Positions 18,139 to 23,716 of a DNA stretch of 64,000 nt are shown here, piece by piece. The stretch spans positions 6,618,545-6,682,544 of the forward strand of contig NZ_CP026692.1 of the NCBI RefSeq assembly GCF_002949795.1. The letters are read 5' to 3'. The DNA comes from Nostoc sp. 'Lobaria pulmonaria (5183) cyanobiont'. GTDB taxonomy: Bacteria; Cyanobacteriota; Cyanobacteriia; Cyanobacteriales; Nostocaceae. Each line of letters begins with the position of its first letter. The stretch's first letter is position 1. The notes below the pieces were generated by a model. That model was not told where the DNA came from. It saw only the letters and a list, made by a program, of their open reading frames with translations, and did not search any database. Both the position numbers and the translations under genes were made by a program.

Positions 18139-19740
18139 CTATAATTCACCCGTAGCTAGCATCTGGATGATCCGAGGTGTACCTGGGTCGAACCCTGCCA
18201 AATCCCAAGACAGCGAATCTTCAGGATCTACCAAAGTAATCTGGTAAGGTGTTAAGGTGACATACACTGCCTTGACGTTGGGATTTACCTTTTTGCGGTA
18301 CTCCTTCAGCGCTTGACTTGGATGCTTATACCCAGCCCAGCTTTCCGAGTCAGTCCAAAAGCAGACTACATCTGCTTTGAACTTATTCTTAATCATCCAG
18401 TCATAAGCTACAGACGCATCCGTTCCACCGAAGTTTTGATTGCTAGCTTTGCGAACCGCAGAACTAAAACTATCTTTGGCAGTGATACTTAATTCCTGGA
18501 ATTCGGTAGCAAAACCACGAATCATGTAGTTTTTCTCTGCTTTTGCTGTCACCAGTGCCATTGTGGTGGCAATTTCACAGCAAGTCAGTCCCATATCTGC
18601 AACCATGCTACCCATAGAACCAGAAACGTCCACGGCGTGCATGAATACTTTACCTGTGGGTTGCACAACATCAAAAGACAGTTCAACCGCCTTTTCTAAA
18701 ATGTCTACAATCCGAGGAACTGGATTCCAAGTTTTCTTACTGCGTCCTAATGTTCCACCAGATTGATATGTTTTGAGTGCTTTCAAAACATCAATTGGAT
18801 GGATGCGACCTTTACGCAGATGTTCCTTGTTGTTAAGAACTGCTTCCACTCGCAGCAAGTTGGCACTTTCATCTGTTCGCAACACACCCAGTTCAGTTAA
18901 AGAACCCAAGTTACGCAACATTGCACCTATTGGCATTTCCTGAAATAGTAGCTGCCAAGCTTCCTGATCCATTTTGCCGACTGGTGCAGCCATTTCGTGG
19001 GTTAAGCGTCCTTGGGAAATAGCTTCATGGGTTTGGGTAGGATTCCGTTTCAGCCACTCATACCACCAAATCTGCGCCAACGCTTCTGAGGGCATATCTG
19101 CTGGCAAATCTTCCCAGCCTCTAACTACCCACTCAAATAGTTTACGGTGATTTTCTGTAGGCGGTTTGACATGGAACAACCGCAACGCATCTCGGTGGGA
19201 GAAGCCTTGACGCTGTTGATATTTCAACAGTTGATAAGCTAAACCCTTGACATCTTCCCTTGAGAGCCAAGTTTTACCAGCTTCCCGCACTACTTTACCA
19301 AATCCCCGCAGAGATTTGGTGTAGTTCAGCCATTCGTAGAAGTGGCTACCAGTGCGGACAATTTGCGGAAATATTTCACCAAACGCCTGTTTTGCTTCTG
19401 GTGCTTCACCCATAGAGAGCAATACCAAAGCCAAGATAGGCGCACTGTTATTGATGGCGCGTCCATCGCTAGCATAGAGAATTTCTTCTGCGACACGTCC
19501 AGGATTTTCGGCAACAGCTTGTCTGACAACTGTCACAAAATCCTCAGTTAATTCCTGTTTACCAGCGTAGTAAGTGCTTTTTGCTGTGCCAACCAACAAA
19601 CAACGGCGCAGCATTTTCCAAATACCAGCATCAAACATCCAACCGCCGGAACGTCCCTGAACCATTTCTGCTTCTCGTCCGGGGATAGGTTGATTTTGAG
19701 GTGTAGTTGTCTTCTTTTTAGTGAAAAAATTGTAATTCAT
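18139..19740 (-). CDS. rsr: Ro60 orthologue, TROVE and VWA domain protein (Rsr)
   Basis: Residues about 20-350 form the TROVE (HEAT-repeat ring) module, with typical helices such as DVKGLAYQLLKYQQRQGFSH followed by DALRLFHVK. Residues about 365-530 form a VWA domain with an intact MIDAS motif, HAVDVSGSMGSMV, and the later TDSES. Ro60 proteins bind Y RNAs and the ends of misfolded RNAs; in Deinococcus the Y RNA tethers Ro to PNPase for structured RNA decay. Length (533) is normal. The gene sits inside the array of seven tRNA-like RNAs on the same strand. Its ribosome-binding site GGGAG lies in a Y-like hairpin just upstream. No rtcB or PNPase gene is adjacent. Confidence 0.95.
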   Translation of the reverse strand: MNYNFFTKKKTTTPQNQPIPGREAEMVQGRSGGWMFDAGIWKMLRRCLLVGTAKSTYYAGKQELTEDFVTVVRQAVAENPGRVAEEILYASDGRAINNSAPILALVLLSMGEAPEAKQAFGEIFPQIVRTGSHFYEWLNYTKSLRGFGKVVREAGKTWLSREDVKGLAYQLLKYQQRQGFSHRDALRLFHVKPPTENHRKLFEWVVRGWEDLPADMPSEALAQIWWYEWLKRNPTQTHEAISQGRLTHEMAAPVGKMDQEAWQLLFQEMPIGAMLRNLGSLTELGVLRTDESANLLRVEAVLNNKEHLRKGRIHPIDVLKALKTYQSGGTLGRSKKTWNPVPRIVDILEKAVELSFDVVQPTGKVFMHAVDVSGSMGSMVADMGLTCCEIATTMALVTAKAEKNYMIRGFATEFQELSITAKDSFSSAVRKASNQNFGGTDASVAYDWMIKNKFKADVVCFWTDSESWAGYKHPSQALKEYRKKVNPNVKAVYVTLTPYQITLVDPEDSLSWDLAGFDPGTPRIIQMLATGEL

Positions 19741-19776
19741 CGTTTCATCTCCCGGCCCTTGCAGGCAAAAATGAAA
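19741..19776 (-). promoter_or_regulatory. Y-RNA-like hairpin covering the Ro60 ribosome-binding site
   Basis: The leader just before the Ro60 start codon forms an outer stem (TTTCAT with ATGAAA) and an inner hairpin, GCCTGCAAGGGC, closed by a GCAA tetraloop. Sequence around the loop (TTGCC then GGGCCGGGAG) resembles the CUUGCC/GGCCGA strands of the neighbouring Y RNAs. The likely Shine-Dalgarno GGGAG is inside this structure, 8 bases before the ATG. If Ro binds it, the protein could repress its own translation; that part is inference. Confidence 0.6.
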
Positions 19777-19777
19777 G

Positions 19778-19904
19778 GTGGCAGAGCAGGAATCGAACCC
19801 GCGACATCCGGCTTAAGAGGCGATAACCCTAATTCGTCGGCCTTTGCAGGCAAGGTGTGAACAAGGATGTTTTTCGGCGCTCTACCAACTGAGCTATCTG
19901 CCAC
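19778..19904 (-). ncRNA. tRNA-like Y RNA 2
   Basis: Acceptor TGGCAGA pairs with TCTGCCA, extended by a G-C pair to 8 bp. Standard bases 8-9 (TA), a D arm (GCTC, loop, GAGC) and a T arm (GCGGG, TTCGATT, CCTGC) follow. About 52 bases with the shared stem-loop (CTTGCC, GCAA tetraloop, GGCCGA) are inserted in the 5' strand of the anticodon stem. Around the insertion the stem CCG+GC / GCCGG and a loop CTCTTAA re-form, with CTT (Lys) at the anticodon position. A standard tRNA could only result if the insert were spliced; a Y RNA mimicking a tRNA is the simpler reading. Confidence 0.75.
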
Positions 19905-19931
19905 ATGAAAATTAAAAACACAAAATTTACT

Positions 19932-20089
19932 CTGGTGGAACAGGATTTGTAGCTTGCTTCCCGTAGGGTACCTGCAACCGATGAATTAACGATAACCCTC
20001 GAGTCGTCGGCCTTTGCAGGCAAGTTTCTGAACTAAGGACTATGGGAATTAACCCGTTCATTGCTCTGCCAGATTGAGCTACCCACCAG
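19932..20089 (-). ncRNA. tRNA-like Y RNA 3, T loop interrupted by a small dispersed repeat
   Basis: Acceptor TGGTGGG/TCCACCA is extended by a C-G pair, which covaries with the G-C of the other copies. The D arm is normal. The shared stem-loop (CTTGCC, GCAA, GGCCGA) is inserted near the anticodon loop, and GTTAATTC occurs on both sides of the insert. The anticodon arm re-forms as ATGAA/TTCAT, with GTT (Asn) at the anticodon position. The T stem (GCAGG/CCTGT) is intact, but its loop is 26 bases instead of 7 because it contains TTGCTTCCCGTAGGGTA, a typical Nostoc small dispersed repeat. Confidence 0.7.
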
Positions 20090-20111
20090 ATGACAATTCA
20101 AAATTAAGTTT

Positions 20112-20237
20112 TGGGTGGCGGAGCAGGACTTGAACCTGCGACCTCTCGAACCCTAATCGATAACCCTAATTCGTCGGCCTTTGCAGGCAAGGGGTGAACA
20201 AGGATGTTTAGCGCTCTACCACTGAGCTACCCGCCAC
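20112..20237 (-). ncRNA. tRNA-like Y RNA 4
   Basis: Acceptor TGGCGGG/TCCGCCA plus an outer G-C pair, a D arm (GCTC/GAGC) and a perfect T arm (GCAGG, TTCAAGT, CCTGC) are present, and the genome encodes CCA after position 73. The shared stem-loop is inserted after two bases of the anticodon stem. When it is skipped, CTCGA and TCGAG form a perfect 5-bp stem around TTAGGGT, with AGG (Pro) at the anticodon position. Ro-binding strands are CTTGCC and GGCCGACGAATT with a GCAA tetraloop. Confidence 0.75.
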
Positions 20238-20326
20238 ATGAAATTTTGGATTTCAAATTTTAAATTCAATTTAAAATCCAAAATCGTTCGACTGAGCGTA
20301 GCCGAAGTCTAAAATCTAAAATTAAT

Positions 20327-20456
20327 TGGTGTAGTGGAGCGGGAATCGAACCCGCCACCTCCCGCTTGGCAGGCGATAACCCTCAATTCGTCGGCCTTTT
20401 CAGGCAAGGAGTGAATAAGGATATTTAGGCGCTCTAACCACTGAGCTACCCACCAC
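20327..20456 (-). ncRNA. tRNA-like Y RNA 5
   Basis: Acceptor TGGTGGG/TCCACTA plus outer G-C pair, D arm GCTC/GAGC and T arm GCGGG, TTCGATT, CCCGC are intact, and ACCA follows the 8-bp acceptor in the DNA. The insert follows two bases of the anticodon stem; without it CCCGC/GCGGG encloses CTGCCAA with GCC (Gly) at the anticodon position. The shared stem-loop has a GAAA tetraloop here instead of GCAA. Its outer stem is ATCCTTA-TTC with GAATTGAGGGT. Confidence 0.75.
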
Positions 20457-20505
20457 ATATAAATTCAAAATTCAAAATTGAAATTTCAGCACTCAGTACT
20501 AAATT

Positions 20506-20622
20506 TGGTGTAGTGGAGCAGGATTTGAACCCGCGAATGCTTGATAACCCTCAATTCGTCGGCCTTTGCAGGCAAGGGGTGAATAAGGATATTAAGTGCC
20601 TTACCACTTGGCTACCCACTAC
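20506..20622 (-). ncRNA. tRNA-like Y RNA 6, without anticodon loop
   Basis: Acceptor TAGTGGG/TCCACTA plus outer G-C pair, a D arm with a 3-bp stem (GCC/GGC) and T arm GCGGG, TTCAAAT, CCTGC are present, with ACCA encoded. The shared stem-loop (GCAA tetraloop) takes the place of the whole anticodon loop: CTT and AAG flank it directly, so no decoding is possible. This copy argues most clearly that the RNAs are tRNA mimics and not intron-containing tRNAs. Confidence 0.75.
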
Positions 20623-20650
20623 ATGACAATTTAGAACTCAGCACTGAATT

Positions 20651-20784
20651 TGGTGTAGCGGAACAGGATTTTTACCTGCACCTCCAGAAGTTCGATCAAG
20701 GCTGTTTTAGTTATATGCGATAACCCTCGATATGTCGGCCCTTCCGGGCAAGGTGGGCGCTCTGCCATTTGAGCTATCCGCTAC
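20651..20784 (-). ncRNA. tRNA-like Y RNA 7, first of the array
   Basis: This copy is nearest the promoter. Acceptor TAGCGGA/TCCGCTA with outer G-C pair, D arm GCTC/GAGC and a T stem GCAGG/CCTGT are present, but the T loop is TAAAAAT instead of TTCAAAT. The shared stem-loop is shortened on its 5' side and closed as GCCC-GGAA-GGGC, a compensatory change with a GGAA tetraloop. It is followed by about 45 bases with no clear anticodon arm. ACCA is encoded at the 3' end. Confidence 0.7.
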
Positions 20785-20826
20785 TGGTGAAAGCTAACTC
20801 CCTAATGAAAGTTGACTTGTATTATT

Positions 20827-20855
20827 AATGTAGTATATGTATTATCTATTGTCAA
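20827..20855 (-). promoter_or_regulatory. Sigma70-type promoter of the Y RNA-Ro60 array
   Basis: On the minus strand a perfect -35 box TTGACA (20850-20855) and a -10 box TACATT (20827-20832) are separated by 17 bases, about 43 bases before the first tRNA-like RNA. No other strong promoter is seen between the RNAs, so RNAs 7 to 2, Ro60 and RNA 1 are probably one transcript cut into pieces. Confidence 0.6.
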
Positions 20856-20870
20856 GGGTCTGGCAAGCTA

Positions 20871-21074
20871 ATGCACGAATTATTGCTTTGGAAAGAGAAG
20901 TCTGAGCGGCACAAGCAAGCCACTGCTCAGAATTTTGCGAGCAGATTATCCGAGATGTATGGCGATCGCTCTCATCAAAACCCTCTTATTTTCTCTGTTA
21001 AAAAACTTTTGCGCGATCGCAGACCAATATTAGATAAGCAGAAGGTTGATAAACCTATAACTTCTACTGAGTAA
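20871..21074 (+). CDS. Small hypothetical protein
   Basis: This is a 67-residue charged protein starting at ATG 20871 and divergent from the Y RNA promoter. It contains SERHKQATAQNFASRLSEMY and a basic stretch LLRDRRPILDKQ. I recognise no family. Two HIP1 octamers lie inside the frame. Codon use is compatible with a real gene, but no good ribosome-binding site is visible. Confidence 0.35.
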   Translation: MHELLLWKEKSERHKQATAQNFASRLSEMYGDRSHQNPLIFSVKKLLRDRRPILDKQKVDKPITSTE

Positions 21075-21184
21075 AGATTTTGCCGATAAATTTGCCGCGA
21101 CTTTGCCAAAAGATACAAAAAAGTGTCTCAATTTTTGCCAATATAATAATATTATTTCTCAAAATTCACTTGGCAAAAATCGGC

Positions 21185-21910
21185 ATGAGTGAGAAACCCA
21201 TAGAAGGTGACGGCAAGGCTTTTCTCGTTCTACTTTTGCCCATCTCGTTTTTGATTATTTTCCTAGTTGCCACTTGGAGAATTTTACTGGCGGTAATTGT
21301 GCTGGTAATTGCCTTCAAGCTTTGGCAGGAATATCAATGGCAACAGTGGACTGTGCGAGTTAACCCAATTTTTCATCAATTGGTTCGTGAAAATCAGGGC
21401 AGACTGACGCCAATGGACTTGGCAATCAGGGGCAATTTTCCTGGAACAACGGCAAAACGCTACTTGGATACTAAAGCCTCGGAATTTGGTGCTAGTATAG
21501 TCAACTCTGAAGAGGCAGGGCAGTCTTATTACTTTATAACTGCCAGCATTCTCGGCAATATTCTTGATAGTAGTGAGCCTGTTAAAGAACTGCCGGCTCA
21601 ACCAGTTACTAAAACAGCGCGATCGCTCCTAGCACCACTACCAACCACACAGGATGAAGAACCAGAAACCGAATCACTCCCACAGCAAACCCATGAGGAA
21701 ACTAAACTATCGCTGGAAAAACAGTTAATTTTTGGCTCTCTGATTCAATCTGAACTTGCTAAACGGCTAAATGTCTATTCCAGCACGGTTTATAAACGGC
21801 GAAACGATCCAGAGTTTCCTGACTGGAGTCGCAACAAAGACCCTGATGGTATTGCCTGGTCATACTCGGAAAAAACTAAGGAGTTTTTCCCAGTGGAGAA
21901 AGAAGTTTGA
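21185..21910 (+). CDS. Membrane protein with C-terminal HTH-like region, unknown function
   Basis: From the ATG at 21185 (MSEKPIEGDG) the protein has 241 residues. Two adjacent membrane segments lie near the N-terminus (FLVLLLPISFLIIFLVATW, then ILLAVIVLVIAF). A soluble region with RLTPMDLAIRGNF (looks like a winged-helix start) follows, then an acidic linker, and a C-terminal LIQSELAKRLNVYSSTVYKR that looks like a DNA-binding helix-turn-helix. It resembles hypothetical proteins of Nostocales. The ORF is open further upstream to 21080, but that stretch is AT-rich and less protein-like. Confidence 0.6.
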   Translation: MSEKPIEGDGKAFLVLLLPISFLIIFLVATWRILLAVIVLVIAFKLWQEYQWQQWTVRVNPIFHQLVRENQGRLTPMDLAIRGNFPGTTAKRYLDTKASEFGASIVNSEEAGQSYYFITASILGNILDSSEPVKELPAQPVTKTARSLLAPLPTTQDEEPETESLPQQTHEETKLSLEKQLIFGSLIQSELAKRLNVYSSTVYKRRNDPEFPDWSRNKDPDGIAWSYSEKTKEFFPVEKEV

Positions 21911-22054
21911 AGAAGGCAGGAGGCAAGAGGGGAAAATTATCCCTTGATTCGACCGAGAATTATTTGGCCGCCCTGAACGAGAGTTCAGTGCTGTTGTCTT
22001 AAACCCTTGCTCCCTCTGGTCGCAACAGTTCTAGAGTACGGACAGTCTTACTCC

Positions 22055-23215
22055 TTACTCCTGCCTCCTGCCTCCTGCCTCCTGCCTTCGTTGATTTTTG
22101 AATTCTAAACCTACAGCATCATTGATGGAATTTAATCCACTTTGTTCTAGCTTGGAAAGTAAACCAGCTAGAATGCGGCGTACCATCAGCGGCCCTTCGT
22201 AAATCCAGCCTGTATAAACTTGGATTAGGCTAGCACCAGCAGTAATTTTTTCCCAAGCATCTTCACCAGAAAAGATGCCACCAACACCAATAATCGGGAT
22301 TTGTCCTTGAGTTTGCTGCCAAATAAAACGAATTACCTCAGTGGAGCGATCGCGTAATGGTTCACCACTAATTCCGCCAGCTTCTTCCTGGGGTGATTTG
22401 CCCGTTTGGTCAATCACTTGGGTTTTCAGTCCATCACGGCTGATCGTGGTGTTAGTAGCAATAATTCCCGCCAGGTGGTAGGTTTTGGCTAAAGAAATAA
22501 TGTCAGCGATCGCTTCCCATGATAAATCTGGGGCTATCTTGACAAAAATCGGTTTATGTGTAATATTTTCTTGTTGTAATAAATCTAAGATGGCACTGAG
22601 CATAGAAGCATCTTGGAGTGATCGCAGCCCTGGTGTATTAGGAGAAGAGACATTAACAACAAAATAGTCTCCCAAATCCTTGAGTAAACAAAAACTATCG
22701 AGATAATCCTTTGCGGCTGCTTCTAGGGGAGTTACCTTAGATTTACCCAAATTTATTCCTATAGGTATCGATCGGGTTAACTCATGCTTTTCTTGTGCCA
22801 AACGTGCCGCCATTACTGCTGCACCACTGTTATTAAAGCCCATCCGATTGAGAGCAGCTTTATCCAACGGTAGACGAAACAAACGGGGAGGCGGATTTCC
22901 TGGCTGTGCGTGAAAAGTTACAGTTCCTAGTTCTGCAAAGCCAAAACCCAGGTTAGACCAAATGCCAGCAGCTACACCATCCTTGTCGAAGCCAGCTGCT
23001 AACCCTACAGGATTTGGAAAGTTTAGCCCAAACAAATTTTGTTCTAGGCGGGAATCGTACAGACATAAAGACTGCTTTAAGCGTTGGTTTATCCAACTAG
23101 CAGGGGTTTGCGATAGCCAATTAAAACTGCGAATCGTCTGTTGGTGTAACCACTCTGAATCGGTTTTTACCACATTAAACAAAAGCGGACGAATCGCAAG
23201 TTGATAAATATCCAT
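22055..23215 (-). CDS. pyrD: Dihydroorotate dehydrogenase (quinone), class 2
   Basis: This enzyme oxidises dihydroorotate in pyrimidine synthesis and passes electrons to quinone at the membrane. The class 2 N-terminal helix (MDIYQLAIRPLLFNV) is present. FMN-binding PVGLAAGFDKDG, the active-site serine segment FVVNVSSPNTPGLR, and GVGGIFSGEDA are clear. The last residues (RRQEAGGRRQE) are read from four copies of the heptamer GCAGGAG (22058-22085 on the plus strand as CTCCTGC). The C-terminal tail is therefore an extension into an intergenic repeat; the enzyme proper ends a few residues earlier. Confidence 0.96.
   Translation of the reverse strand: MDIYQLAIRPLLFNVVKTDSEWLHQQTIRSFNWLSQTPASWINQRLKQSLCLYDSRLEQNLFGLNFPNPVGLAAGFDKDGVAAGIWSNLGFGFAELGTVTFHAQPGNPPPRLFRLPLDKAALNRMGFNNSGAAVMAARLAQEKHELTRSIPIGINLGKSKVTPLEAAAKDYLDSFCLLKDLGDYFVVNVSSPNTPGLRSLQDASMLSAILDLLQQENITHKPIFVKIAPDLSWEAIADIISLAKTYHLAGIIATNTTISRDGLKTQVIDQTGKSPQEEAGGISGEPLRDRSTEVIRFIWQQTQGQIPIIGVGGIFSGEDAWEKITAGASLIQVYTGWIYEGPLMVRRILAGLLSKLEQSGLNSINDAVGLEFKNQRRQEAGGRRQE
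22058..22085. repeat. Tandem heptamer CTCCTGC, 4 copies
   Basis: Four perfect copies of CTCCTGC run from 22058 to 22085 and encode the C-terminal tail of pyrD on the opposite strand. This is a short tandem repeat of a class common in Nostocales. Confidence 0.85.
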
Positions 23216-23229
23216 TTCAATCCTTAAAA

Positions 23230-23583
23230 CTACGCGAATTCGGTAAACTGCCGCGTTTCCTCTTTAGCTTGTCGGAGTTCTTCTTTTGATAGCCGTGCTT
23301 CCTCTTTAGCTTGTCGGAGTTCTTCTTTTCATAGCCGTACTTGTTCAGCAATCTGCCGCATTTCTTCGGCGGAATTTCTCATTTCTTCAGCAATCTGCCG
23401 CATTTCTTCGGCGGAATTTCTCATTTCTTCAGCAAGCTGCCGGGTTTCTTCGGCAGAATTTCTCATTTCTTCAGCAAGCTGTCGCTGCTCTTCTTGTGAG
23501 AGCCTGGTATCTTCAGCAGACTCTCGCTCATCCTCTGAGACTTGTCTCTGCTCCTCTTGAGCATCAGAAGGAGTTTCGCCCAT
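23230..23583 (-). pseudogene. Heptad-repeat coiled-coil protein, interrupted by TGA
   Basis: From ATG 23583 (MGETPSDAQEEQ) the protein is almost all heptads of the type AEEMRNS/AEEMRQI, a predicted long coiled coil. It stops at 23329-23331 after 84 residues. Beyond the TGA the same frame continues for 32 more codons of the same repeat (KEELRQA, KEEARLS) to a TAG at 23230. The neighbouring unit has TCA where the stop is TGA, so a single base change (position 23330) truncated the protein. The 84-residue product may still be made. Similar proteins are frequent in Nostoc; function unknown. Confidence 0.65.
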
Positions 23584-23716
23584 TTACCTAGCACTCCATA
23601 ATCTAACTTCAACGAACCTGTTACCTACAATTTTTAGCAAACACCTGTCGCAATATTACTCAGGGTGCTTTTCTGGGCATCTTATATATTACAAGTTATG
23701 TTAACCAATAAATCAG

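Noticed and set aside
17981..20784. tRNA genes with group I or archaeal-type introns
   Set aside because: The insert is only about 50 bases with no group I core, its position shifts, one copy has no anticodon loop at all, and Ro60 is encoded in the array. A Y RNA module explains the data better.
17981..20784. Hammerhead or other self-cleaving ribozyme in the shared stem-loop
   Set aside because: CCGACGAA resembles part of a hammerhead core (CUGANGA), but the essential U and the GAAA/NUH parts are missing.
21911..22054. Small gene after the membrane protein
   Set aside because: Only repeat-like sequence and no start with a ribosome-binding site.
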